Notes under the pieces: generated by a model
Told to the model about the DNA's origin: nothing
The model's database searches: none
The model's input: the letters and a program-made list of their open reading frames with translations, nothing else
Shown: one piece after another, positions 40,589-48,769 of the stretch
How the letters are laid out: the number at the start of each line of letters is the position of its first letter
How positions within the stretch are numbered: the stretch's first letter is position 1
DNA from: Acetatifactor muris
Lineage (GTDB): Bacteria; Bacillota; Clostridia; Lachnospirales; Lachnospiraceae
Assembly (NCBI GenBank): GCA_023663635.1
Contig: JAMPHD010000018.1
Span: forward strand, 1-49,958
Direction of reading: 5' to 3'
Length of the DNA stretch: 49,958 nt
Translations under genes and position numbers: made by a program

Positions 40589-42226
40589 TCACGCTCCTCC
40601 CCTCAGATCGGTTCCCTTAAAACCCTTAAACTTTTGAACAAGCCTATCAACACCCGCAAGACACAGCAGCAATCCGCCCGCCATGCAGGGCATGGCGATC
40701 ACGACGTAGGGATAGATATAACGGCTCTGCGCCTCCCAGATCACACTGAACAGAAAACCGCCCAACAGGATCAGTCCCGGCAGATATCTCCTCTCCCCGT
40801 CGCCGCCCCGCGCAAACGCAAGGCTGCACAGATAAACGCATATCAATAAATACGCGCAGGACTGATAGCGGTTCAGGCCATTATACAACTTGACATGCGC
40901 CTCATTGTACCAGAGATCCGTCACCCACTGCGCTGCCCCCGACAGCATACGCGTGGAGGAAAAGGCGCTGTACGAGGGTTCCGCCCACTGATTCAGGAGC
41001 TTGCTCTTCAGAACCCGTATCATCCCACCGGGATCGTCACGCCACTCCGCAAAGCGCGCGGCGATATCCTCCCCCGCCTGCCGCGCGGCCGCCTCCGCGT
41101 CATAGCCGCATTGGGTGAAAGTATCCCAGTTATAGCCGTTATACCCCCCGGGATTGTCCGAGACCTCTTCCCCGCCCTGCATTCCCATGGCCACCCAGAG
41201 GATCGCGGGCGCCCCCTGCGCGGACGCGGTACCGGTCTGTCGCTCAAGGGAAGACTCATACAGTTTCTGCCCTCCCAACACGCATATCAGGACGAGCAAA
41301 ATGCAGAGCACCGGTTTCCACTTTTTCTTTCTGAGCGAAGTCAGGACCCCGATCACCGCCATGGCGATCCAGACGATGAGCAGCGCGGCCCGCATCGTAC
41401 AGGCGATCCACAGAAAGAACGCCACGCCGATCCACCGCAGAACAGACAGACATCTCCACCGCCAGGCGGCCCGCCGGCCGCTCCACCCGGCAGACCGGTC
41501 CCCGGACTGTTCCTCACGATCACACGGCAAAAAGAGCCAAATCGCCAACATGGCGCAGCACAGCCCGATCACTTCCCCATAGAGAAACAGCACATAAATA
41601 TACATGGGCGCAAAGGGAATCGCCAAGAGCAGATATAGCCCTTCCGCCCTCACATCCTCAAACAACTCCCCCGTAATGCGCGCGCCCGCGTAAAAAGTCA
41701 GTCCCGCGCAGACCGCGTTCACATACTGCAAAAGCTGCAGCGACTCCCAGACAGGCTTGCCGCCGACCCGTATGATCCCGGCCCAGAATTTACTCAACTG
41801 CAACTGATGCGGATACACCCAAAAATAAGGATTGCCGCTTATCTCTTCATAGTTTCCGTCCAACAGCCACTCCGCCCCGAAGAGCACCTGGGCAGGATCC
41901 GCCACCACTTCGGTGACCGCTGCCTCTCTGACCAGATAAAACAGCCCGGCCGTAATCCCGACAGCCATTATGATCTCCAAGACATGCATCTTCCTTCGGC
42001 TCAAAAAACCGCATCCCCTGCCGACCGCATAGGCCAATAACAAAAGCAGCAGAAAACATAACAGATTCCCGCCGAGGGAGTCTCTCTCTATCTGTACTTC
42101 CCCTGTCGTCGCCCTCCGAACCGTATAGAACCATACGAAAGCCGTCAGCCCCAACATACAGACCGCGCCGAGCCACGCTATGATCTTAAGGCCCGCCCTG
42201 TTCAGGCTGCCCGTCACATTCCTCAT
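40589..42226 (-). CDS. Polytopic GT-C-like membrane protein (putative glycosyltransferase)
   Basis: 545 residues with about a dozen hydrophobic segments. The first outer loop region near 105-165 (DPAQVLFGAEWLLDGNYEEI, NPYFWVYPHQLQLSKFWAG) and the later soluble part (about 330-430, MGMQGGEEVSDNPGGYNGYN) resemble GT-C-type mannosyl/glycosyltransferases that use polyprenyl-phosphate sugars outside the membrane. No substrate can be named. It precedes rarA by three bases and follows a second polytopic protein, forming a minus-strand run of membrane proteins. Confidence 0.65.
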   Translation of the reverse strand: MRNVTGSLNRAGLKIIAWLGAVCMLGLTAFVWFYTVRRATTGEVQIERDSLGGNLLCFLLLLLLAYAVGRGCGFLSRRKMHVLEIIMAVGITAGLFYLVREAAVTEVVADPAQVLFGAEWLLDGNYEEISGNPYFWVYPHQLQLSKFWAGIIRVGGKPVWESLQLLQYVNAVCAGLTFYAGARITGELFEDVRAEGLYLLLAIPFAPMYIYVLFLYGEVIGLCCAMLAIWLFLPCDREEQSGDRSAGWSGRRAAWRWRCLSVLRWIGVAFFLWIACTMRAALLIVWIAMAVIGVLTSLRKKKWKPVLCILLVLICVLGGQKLYESSLERQTGTASAQGAPAILWVAMGMQGGEEVSDNPGGYNGYNWDTFTQCGYDAEAAARQAGEDIAARFAEWRDDPGGMIRVLKSKLLNQWAEPSYSAFSSTRMLSGAAQWVTDLWYNEAHVKLYNGLNRYQSCAYLLICVYLCSLAFARGGDGERRYLPGLILLGGFLFSVIWEAQSRYIYPYVVIAMPCMAGGLLLCLAGVDRLVQKFKGFKGTDLRGGA

Positions 42227-42299
42227 ATTATCTCCTCAAAAGACCGCCCACAAAATTTTGATCCTAAAGTCAGATCTTGGATTTCACCGCTGCATCCCT

Positions 42300-43793
42300 T
42301 CATGAATCCGGTTTCAGACCTACATACTCTTTGTCATAATAATCCGCGCAGGCGCTGTTCACCCAATTTTCACCGGGCTCAAAGTCGGCATAAAACACCA
42401 TTTCATAAGGCACCTGCAGGGGATCAAACAAGACTTCCCTGACAGAGTCATCCCTAAGTATCTCCAAACGTCCCTCCCATACGGCGGCATAGTCCTGCGC
42501 ATATCCCTTGAAAAGCCATGCGCATGCCCTGTAGGTGGAGGTTCGGCTTAATTCCGTGGCGCAGATAATGCCCGCAAGACACAATCCCACCGTTACAAAA
42601 TAAAGGAGTAAACGTCTGCCGACCCAATTCTTTAGGCTGCACAGCGCGGGAATCTTCTCCCACTTTACTTTCCGCTGTATCCATCCCAACCAATAACCCA
42701 CATTCGACAACACCCAAATATGGTAGGCATAGTATAAAATATCTGCCATCCTGCCTCCTCCGGTATTGCCTCCCACATACATGGTGGGGACTATTTGGGA
42801 TGCATAGATACCATAGGAAAACAAAGTGAAAAGCGCAGGATATCTAAATGTATGACCGGAATTTCTCAGCGCTCTCCACAGAAAAGGCAATATCAACAAC
42901 ACCATCCATACGATTTTCCATGTCGTCCATGAATAAATCAGGAGCACGGCGCGCTCCAATGACCGGATCACGGCCTCCCCCGCGCCCATGGTACGTCCGA
43001 CAAATTCCGTACTGACCCTGACCTGATTTCCCGGCGCCGTTGCGCAGACTAAGAGACCGACAATCGCCGTCACCGTGATCGGCAGGGAACGCAGGAATCC
43101 CTTTTTATTCCGATGCCAAATCGCCCGAAGCGACAGAGCCGTAAACAGGCAGACCGCGGAAAGCCCGGTGGCATAGTTACTGCCCACGGCCAGAGCGGTC
43201 AACAGGCTCCCCCCGATCATCCGCCAAACAGTTTGTCCGCGTTTTGAGCAGCCACCCTGCAGCCTGAGATAAACCGTCAGCGCGATCAGCGACACACTAA
43301 ACGTAAACGTGTAATTGACCGATCCCACATACCAATAAAAGGTCTCCACGGGATAGGGAACACATAAAATCTGGATCATCAGAGATGGGAATATGATAGG
43401 CAGGACCAACCATTTGTCTGACGCGCGGAACGCCTTGAGCAGATACGCGCAACATATGGTTTGGGCTGTCACCAATCCGCCGATCATGAGCCACGGCGTG
43501 ATCCTGTAACAATGTTCCCCCCAGATCCCCGGCTGTATGGATCCCAACAGGGCATTGGCATACCGGGGTTCGCCCTTCTCCCGCCAAAGTCTCACCGTTT
43601 CGCCGACTGCGCGCACCACCCCCCCGGGACCGCCACCGCTCTCCAATGCGTGATGCGTCAGATTAGCCAATGACCAGTCATCCGCGGAGGGATAATCAAA
43701 ATGTCCCAACACCAACAGAGGCAGAACAACCATCCCCATACAGACTATGCAGACAAACTGAATCCACCTGCTGCCTTCTCCTTTACCGTCCAT
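42300..43793 (-). CDS. Polytopic membrane protein, DUF6056-like
   Basis: 497 residues, ten or more hydrophobic segments. The motif FDYPSADDWSLANLTHHAL after the first membrane segment, with its Asp-Asp pair, and the later VPYPVETFYWYVGSVNYTFT are features of DUF6056-type proteins that I associate with GT-C-like glycosyltransferases of Gram-positive envelopes. A soluble domain of about 70 residues closes the protein. The gene lies 37 bases after the small membrane protein gene and 73 bases before the next polytopic gene, all on one strand; a joint role in decorating an envelope polymer is plausible but unproven. Confidence 0.65.
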   Translation of the reverse strand: MDGKGEGSRWIQFVCIVCMGMVVLPLLVLGHFDYPSADDWSLANLTHHALESGGGPGGVVRAVGETVRLWREKGEPRYANALLGSIQPGIWGEHCYRITPWLMIGGLVTAQTICCAYLLKAFRASDKWLVLPIIFPSLMIQILCVPYPVETFYWYVGSVNYTFTFSVSLIALTVYLRLQGGCSKRGQTVWRMIGGSLLTALAVGSNYATGLSAVCLFTALSLRAIWHRNKKGFLRSLPITVTAIVGLLVCATAPGNQVRVSTEFVGRTMGAGEAVIRSLERAVLLIYSWTTWKIVWMVLLILPFLWRALRNSGHTFRYPALFTLFSYGIYASQIVPTMYVGGNTGGGRMADILYYAYHIWVLSNVGYWLGWIQRKVKWEKIPALCSLKNWVGRRLLLYFVTVGLCLAGIICATELSRTSTYRACAWLFKGYAQDYAAVWEGRLEILRDDSVREVLFDPLQVPYEMVFYADFEPGENWVNSACADYYDKEYVGLKPDS

Positions 43794-43830
43794 GACCGCT
43801 CCTCTCGCGATATCCCGTCAACCGCCGATC

Positions 43831-44238
43831 CTATCTGCCTTCCCGCAGTACTTCCGCCGGCAGCTGACCCGTTTTCCGGTACTGATTCCACAGACCGTGA
43901 TACTTAAAAGTGGCCTGAACGGACGCTATCCCCGCCAACAGGATCAGTATCCCCGACATCCTTCCGGTCATGAGATATGATCCCGCCATATTGAGCAGAC
44001 TATAGCTCAATATCAGGATCGCGCACACACGGCTCTTGCCCAACTGTAGCCACAATCCCAGTCCGACCAACAACAGCGCATCCACTATCCAAGTCATGAT
44101 ATCTGAGGATGGCATGCCAAAAAGCGCCGTTAGCCCCGCGCATGCGTAGAGCACAACGGCCTCTGCCACGATCGTCGTCTTCAGGTTCTTCATCCCCGGC
44201 AGAGCATAAAATTCTTCCCTGGTCTTCATCTCCGACAT
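43831..44238 (-). CDS. Small membrane protein of unknown function
   Basis: 135 residues with four hydrophobic stretches (TIVAEAVVLYACAGLTALFG, IMTWIVDALLLVGLGLWLQL, VCAILILSYSLLNMAGSYLM, GILILLAGIASVQATF), flanked by short charged ends. No family is recognised. AGGAGGTAATTGAA before the ATG is a strong ribosome site. It lies between the large lipoprotein gene and the DUF6056-like gene on the same strand. Confidence 0.75.
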   Translation of the reverse strand: MSEMKTREEFYALPGMKNLKTTIVAEAVVLYACAGLTALFGMPSSDIMTWIVDALLLVGLGLWLQLGKSRVCAILILSYSLLNMAGSYLMTGRMSGILILLAGIASVQATFKYHGLWNQYRKTGQLPAEVLREGR

Positions 44239-44325
44239 TTCAATTACCTCCTGACAGTCTTGCTGCCCTTTATCTTCCGCATTCCATTGTATCCCACTTA
44301 CCCCCTTTATGTCAAATCCGGCCGC

Positions 44326-46677
44326 CTATCTGTTTTCACTCACATACAGATGCACGCGGTTTTGTATCACCCGCGCCACGGCGTCCGCGGACTTCTGTCC
44401 GCTGTAATAAGCCGGAGCCTCCTCACTGATGATCCGAAGGATAGCGTCTCCCTCCGCCCCTCTCGCGGGGACGGCCTCCGGGACCAGAGCCAATATGCGA
44501 TCGACCTCCTCCCGGCTCAGAGCCAGATAGTCAAAACTCCATCCGTCCTCCCATGTCAATCGTCCATATAGAAAATCCCTGTCACCGTGCCTGGCCGCCC
44601 ACTCTGCATCCTCCCGGATCCGCTCGTCCACCTTCGCGTCCAGGTCCGCTCTCATGGCGGGAAAGTATCGGGTATTTACATGTTGACTGGTCTTGGGGCG
44701 GGTCAGAACAGCCTCCACAAATTCCCACGCCTCCTCTTTGTGTTCCGACACCGCCGCGATCCCAAAGGCATTGTCGCAAAAGAGCAGCGTCCCTCCGGAT
44801 CCGTCCGCGGTGGGAAAGCCCACACAGGCCGCATTGGCGCCGAACATTCCCATATAGGGCTGGAGAGCTTTCAGACTTTGTATGTCCGCTATGGCAAAAC
44901 ATACCTCTCCGTTTTGTATCTTGGTGGGCAGGGAAATCTCCTCACTAATCTTATCTTCCCTGATCTCATCCGGGAAACGGCTCACCAACTCCAATACCGC
45001 CCGAAAAGTGTCCGAATCAAAATAACACTCCCCCGTGTCCCAATCAATAAAGATATCTTCATTAAACAGCATTATATATTGCATCATTTCTTCCTTTGTG
45101 ATCTCATCAAAGAGCATCTCTCCGGTGGCGGACTCCCCTGTCGCAAGAAATGCGTCAAGCGTCAGTCCCGCGGCGCCGTCCGCCGCCTTCCATCGGGTGC
45201 CGTCCCCCATCGCCGTCCGCAGCGTGAATGCCTCCGGGATTCCCACCAGCGTACTGTCAAAGTCATACACATCCAACAGCCCCTCCACAAAATCGGCGCG
45301 TTTGAAGGCGCTGCTTTGATCCACATAGGGCGTCAGGTCCGCAAAGGCGCCCCCGGCGGCAAGCCTCTCCACATGGATACCGGACAGATCGACGAGATCC
45401 ACCGGTTCTTTGGTCAGCATGGCATTGTAGAGATCCGACACGGAATCATACTTCTTCACGGTCACATGATACTGCGCGTTTCCTCTGTTAATGCGCATGG
45501 CCATGCCCACCATATCGCTCTCCCCGTCCACCGTGGCAAGCACCAGATTCACCCTCTTGGGGGCATCCTCCGCCCTCGTCTTGGTCAACAGCACGATACT
45601 CCTGTCCTCTCCTGCCCAATCCTCCACCGTGGCGCAATATCTGCCGTCCTCCAACAGGCCCAAACCCGTCACATAGTATCCGTTGATATCACTGTCCATC
45701 CAGGCAAACAGTTCATCCGTGCCTGTCCCGGAAATCTGCCCGCCGTTTCCCGTATGGGCGGCAAGATCATATCCGTAGGCATGCCACTCATCATACACCA
45801 ACAGATCATACCGGTTCCCCTCATTGTCCTCCGCGCCCGCAGGCCATGCGCACAGCCCTGTGACAGCCGGGAAATCCGCAGCGACTTCCGTGAGCCGTTT
45901 CCCCTCAAAGTCCACCTCCTCCAAGCTGCAGCGCTCCTGTTCCATACCTTTGCCGACACAGACTTGCAGCCCGCCGTTCTCACCGCTCGCAGCGCCTCTA
46001 AACCGTACATTTTCCGACGGTTCATAAAAAATGCTGCCGTGATAACTGCCATCGGCCTCATACAGCCAAATCCCCGTCTGATCGCTGTACTCATCGGAGA
46101 AAACATAGAGCCGCCCCTGCCCGTCAACGGCCATATCGCTCATGGAAATACCGCTCTTAAGCTGCTCCGTGACGTCCTTGGAAACACTGCTCCTTCCCTC
46201 CGCGTCAAACTTGCACAAATAGCGCCGCATCCCGCCAAAATCCGCCGGATAGACATTCACGATCAGCCATACGCTGCAATCCGGATTAAAGACATAGGTG
46301 ACCACATCCCGATAACTCCCCTCCATGGGCCACACAATAGGCGCGCTTTGCAGCTTACGATCCCGCAGGGAATACCGGCAGACACGATGCGCCTCATCCC
46401 CCGCCTCGCCGTTCATGGTGACATAACAGGCCGTGTCCCCAATCAACTGCATTCCGTCATAATCAGCCTTTCCGTCCTCAAGCTCAATCCTCTCCGGCAC
46501 ATATACCCACTCTCTGTCCGGAGCACCCTCGGGCGCGCTGCTCCCGACCGGTGCCGGATCCCCCTTGGAACCGGTCTGCGTTTCCAAGACATCTTTCCCG
46601 CAGGCCGCAAGCAGGATCCCGATACACATTGCCATACCGCAGATCCAACTTTTTCTTCTGCCTTCATATCGTTTCAT
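44326..46677 (-). CDS. Large lipoprotein with propeller-like and solute-binding-type domains (copy A)
   Basis: 783 residues from ATG 46677 (MKRYEGRRKSWICGMAMCIG); ATG 46689 is a possible alternative. Lipobox ILLAAC with Cys26. Residues about 55-370 have repeated strands such as SDMAVDGQGRLYVFSDEYSD and YYVTGLGLLEDGRYCATVED, which read like a beta-propeller. Residues about 385-780 resemble an extracellular solute-binding protein of ABC-importer type (MAMRINRGNAQYHVTVKKYD, VDLVDLSGIHVERLAAGG, AVSEHKEEAWEFVEAVLTRP), but no permease genes adjoin it. It follows the anti-sigma gene by 24 bases, so an envelope-sensing role is inferred. A paralogue lies at 48769-49958. Confidence 0.8.
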   Translation of the reverse strand: MKRYEGRRKSWICGMAMCIGILLAACGKDVLETQTGSKGDPAPVGSSAPEGAPDREWVYVPERIELEDGKADYDGMQLIGDTACYVTMNGEAGDEAHRVCRYSLRDRKLQSAPIVWPMEGSYRDVVTYVFNPDCSVWLIVNVYPADFGGMRRYLCKFDAEGRSSVSKDVTEQLKSGISMSDMAVDGQGRLYVFSDEYSDQTGIWLYEADGSYHGSIFYEPSENVRFRGAASGENGGLQVCVGKGMEQERCSLEEVDFEGKRLTEVAADFPAVTGLCAWPAGAEDNEGNRYDLLVYDEWHAYGYDLAAHTGNGGQISGTGTDELFAWMDSDINGYYVTGLGLLEDGRYCATVEDWAGEDRSIVLLTKTRAEDAPKRVNLVLATVDGESDMVGMAMRINRGNAQYHVTVKKYDSVSDLYNAMLTKEPVDLVDLSGIHVERLAAGGAFADLTPYVDQSSAFKRADFVEGLLDVYDFDSTLVGIPEAFTLRTAMGDGTRWKAADGAAGLTLDAFLATGESATGEMLFDEITKEEMMQYIMLFNEDIFIDWDTGECYFDSDTFRAVLELVSRFPDEIREDKISEEISLPTKIQNGEVCFAIADIQSLKALQPYMGMFGANAACVGFPTADGSGGTLLFCDNAFGIAAVSEHKEEAWEFVEAVLTRPKTSQHVNTRYFPAMRADLDAKVDERIREDAEWAARHGDRDFLYGRLTWEDGWSFDYLALSREEVDRILALVPEAVPARGAEGDAILRIISEEAPAYYSGQKSADAVARVIQNRVHLYVSENR

Positions 46678-46701
46678 ACCGACGATCATCTCCTCTCCCG
46701 A

Positions 46702-47607
46702 TCATTTCTTCTTTCCGGACATCTGAGTATCTAAAATGTTTCCATTTATGACATCGATGAGATATCCATGTATATAATGTGTCTCCGGATTGCCAAAGCC
46801 TATATCATATGCCACATTCGCGTTGCTCTCAAGCTCCCCTGCCGCCACCATATCCGAGATATCCGCCAAGGTCACGCCGTTTCCGGAACTGTCTGTCAGC
46901 AATTCCATTGCATCCGCCTCCGCACCGAGATCAGCCCGCAGCCGGTCTTCCGCGATCTCCAACGCCTCGTCCTTGGTGATTCCATCGGCATCCTGTACGA
47001 TCTGTTCGAGCCGCGCCTGTTCCGCCGCGCGTTCCTCCCTTGCCGCCTGAGCTGCCGGACTCTGCGAGACGGCATAGCTCATCTTCTGCTGCAAGTCTAT
47101 GATCTCCAACATCTCCTCGTCCGTCAGTTCTCTCTCCGGCAGATAAAAGATGCCCGTATCCCTGACATAACACAGCGTATCCGCAGGCACTCCGTCTCCG
47201 TGATCCGACTGCAGGATTTCTTTCTCCGGAAACATCCCGTCCTTATATGCCTGCCAGAGCTCTTTCTCTCGCGCTTTTTCCGCATCGGAATACTCCCTGG
47301 AAAACCCATCGGCCTCTGTCTCCTGAGACCGGAGCATGGCGGAAATATCCTGTATTTCGTCCTGCGGAATTTCTTCCATCCGCGCCCTTACCACACTCTC
47401 CACCACCGCCTGTACCGGAATGCTGACGGCAGCCGCCATGAACAGGAATGCTGCCGCAGCCGCCACGGTCTTTCCGAGCCTTTTCCTTTTGGATCCCGCA
47501 TTCCTCCCGTTCTCCTGCCGGTCCCGCACATTTCGCAGGATATCCTCCCGCATTTCATCAGGAATGTGTATCCTGTCCATCGTTTCTTTTATATTGCGCA
47601 TACTCAT
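46702..47607 (-). CDS. Anti-sigma factor-like membrane protein
   Basis: 301 residues from ATG 47607, nine bases after GGAGG, four bases beyond the sigma factor stop. The N-terminal ~45 residues are cytosolic and charged (MDRIHIPDEMREDILRNVRD), followed by a single membrane segment (TVAAAAAFLFMAAAVSIPV) and a large outer domain rich in Glu, Ala and Arg with a coiled-coil-like middle (REERAAEQARLEQIVQDADG) and a C-terminal YIHGYLIDVINGNILD segment. Topology, position and size fit an anti-sigma factor that holds the ECF sigma factor until an outer signal arrives. No zinc-type HxxxCxxC motif is seen, so it is not a ZAS protein. Confidence 0.75.
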   Translation of the reverse strand: MSMRNIKETMDRIHIPDEMREDILRNVRDRQENGRNAGSKRKRLGKTVAAAAAFLFMAAAVSIPVQAVVESVVRARMEEIPQDEIQDISAMLRSQETEADGFSREYSDAEKAREKELWQAYKDGMFPEKEILQSDHGDGVPADTLCYVRDTGIFYLPERELTDEEMLEIIDLQQKMSYAVSQSPAAQAAREERAAEQARLEQIVQDADGITKDEALEIAEDRLRADLGAEADAMELLTDSSGNGVTLADISDMVAAGELESNANVAYDIGFGNPETHYIHGYLIDVINGNILDTQMSGKKK

Positions 47608-47611
47608 CCGC

Positions 47612-48076
47612 CTATGCCTCCTTCCATGCCTGATACATCTGCTCTCTTCCACGTTTCAGGCGCATCTTGACGGCTCCTTCCGTGGTCCCCAGGATATCCG
47701 CTATCTCTTTGACGCGATATCCCTCCACATAATGCAGATAAAGGACTGTCTTCTGCCTGACCGGCAGCTCCAAAAGTTCCCTCAAAGTCTCCCGCTCCGG
47801 CGCGGCAAGACTGTCCGCCACCTTCTCAATGGAAACGGTCGGGTGTCTGCGCCTGAATCGCAGCATATCACGGCAGATATTGACGGCTACCCGGATCAGC
47901 CACGCCTTCTCATGCTCCTCGCTCTCAAAATCCGGCCCCTTCTCCAGACACCTGCAGAAAGTATCCTGAATGGCATCCTGCACATCCTGTTCATTACACA
48001 GAATGACAATGCAGATCTTGTAGAGCATATCGCTGTATTTTAAGACCATTTTCCCTATGTCCCGCTCTGTGTTCAT
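47612..48076 (-). CDS. ECF-type RNA polymerase sigma factor
   Basis: 154 residues. Region 2 (about 12-75: SDMLYKICIVILCNEQDVQDAIQ, then HEKAWLIRVAVNICRDMLR) and region 4 (about 100-150: LPVRQKTVLYLHYVEGYRVK, LGTTEGAVKMRLKRGREQMY) are standard for sigma-70 family members with only two domains. AAAGGAGG lies 13 bases before the ATG at 48076, a little far. It directly precedes the membrane anti-sigma gene, so signal-controlled transcription is expected. Target promoters are unknown; self-regulation is usual in this group. Confidence 0.93.
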   Translation of the reverse strand: MNTERDIGKMVLKYSDMLYKICIVILCNEQDVQDAIQDTFCRCLEKGPDFESEEHEKAWLIRVAVNICRDMLRFRRRHPTVSIEKVADSLAAPERETLRELLELPVRQKTVLYLHYVEGYRVKEIADILGTTEGAVKMRLKRGREQMYQAWKEA

Positions 48077-48146
48077 GGAATCCGTTCAACCTCCTTTACC
48101 TTAAACACGCTTGGAGTGGCCGAAAAGTAACTTCCTTAATGCAAAA

Positions 48147-48170
48147 AACATGTGAAAAGTCTCACATGTT
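48147..48170 (-). terminator. Terminator upstream of the sigma factor gene
   Basis: Nine-bp perfect stem (48147-48155 with 48162-48170, arm AACATGTGA), six-base loop, T6 on the minus strand. It is the second of two tandem hairpins after the toxin-antitoxin cassette and isolates the sigma operon from upstream transcription. Confidence 0.75.
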
Positions 48171-48177
48171 AAAAAGA

Positions 48178-48212
48178 GTCATCCTGCACAGTTTTGCACT
48201 GTACAGGATGAC
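48178..48212 (-). terminator. Terminator hairpin, partly duplicated on the far side of the TA cassette
   Basis: GTCATCCTG and ACAGT arms pair with their complements (48178-48186/48204-48212 and 48188-48192/48198-48202), five-base loop, then CTTTTT on the minus strand. Its upstream arm is part of the 23-bp direct repeat found also at 48747-48769 next to the lipoprotein stop codon. Confidence 0.8.
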
Positions 48213-48225
48213 CCTCACTGTTGCC
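48203..48225. repeat. Direct repeat, left copy
   Basis: 23 bases, identical to 48747-48769 except one T/C difference (position 48219 versus 48763). It bounds the BrnT-type cassette on the sigma-factor side. Confidence 0.85.
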
Positions 48226-48240
48226 GAAATCTATGAAAAA

Positions 48241-48420
48241 TCACGCCTGTTGCTTACGGTTTCTCTGTACCACCGCACTCTTAAATGCTTTCAACATCGC
48301 CGGAGACAATTCTTGGCAATCCTCATCAAAAACAATAGGATACTCTTTTGCTGCTTCTACCTCCCTAAGTTGCTCTTCTGTAGGTCCTTGTCCATTTTCA
48401 ATAATAAATGTCTTGGTCAT
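48241..48420 (-). CDS. Small putative antitoxin of a BrnT-type module
   Basis: 59 residues. The ATG at 48420 lies inside the end of the toxin gene (23-base overlap), with AAAGGAAACTTTATT before it. The protein begins MTKTFIIENGQGPTEEQLRE and ends VVQRNRKQQA; the middle (VFDEDCQELSPAMLKAFKSA) resembles the C-terminal helix region seen in small antitoxins paired with BrnT-like toxins in Clostridia. It is shorter than a typical BrnA (about 90-100 residues) and has no obvious ribbon-helix-helix. Neutralisation of the adjacent toxin is inferred from the overlap and order toxin-antitoxin. Confidence 0.75.
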   Translation of the reverse strand: MTKTFIIENGQGPTEEQLREVEAAKEYPIVFDEDCQELSPAMLKAFKSAVVQRNRKQQA

Positions 48421-48676
48421 AATAAAGTTTCCTTTCTACATCTGTTGCGAGTCTGGCTGAAATCAGTCTGACAGTTTCTTTCCTTTCCGTGAATACCACA
48501 AACAAAACATCTCCCACTCGTCCTATCGCAATATATCTGTCTTCGTCAACACTATGTTCAAAATCAAACATTTCTATATAATTAGGATCCTCAAAAACAT
48601 GCGCTGCCACTTCAAATGATATCTTATGTTTTTCTTTATTTATAAGATTTTTCTCCTCATCCCACTCAAATCTCAT
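48398..48676 (-). CDS. brnT: BrnT family toxin
   Basis: 92 residues. MRFEWDEEKNLINKEKHKIS is the signature opening of BrnT, followed by FEVAAHVFEDP, RYIAIGRVGDVLFVVFTERK and TVRLISARLATDVERKLY. BrnT is a RelE-like ribonuclease toxin that slows growth under stress. The usual partner BrnA follows the toxin gene, as the small antitoxin gene does here, overlapping by 23 bases. GAAGGAAGGAAACAGA precedes the ATG. The cassette is AT-rich and framed by direct repeats. Confidence 0.92.
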   Translation of the reverse strand: MRFEWDEEKNLINKEKHKISFEVAAHVFEDPNYIEMFDFEHSVDEDRYIAIGRVGDVLFVVFTERKETVRLISARLATDVERKLYYDQDIYY

Positions 48677-48746
48677 TCTGTTTCCTTCCTTCTGTTAATA
48701 TCATAACACAAAATATCTGCTTTTACACTATTTTATACAAAAATAC

Positions 48747-48769
48747 ACAGGATGACCCTCACCGTTGCC
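48747..48769. repeat. Direct repeat, right copy
   Basis: The second 23-base copy, touching the last base of the lipoprotein stop codon. On the minus strand it is followed by GTATTTTTG, not by the second arm of the hairpin, so the lipoprotein's terminator is incomplete at this place. Confidence 0.85.
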
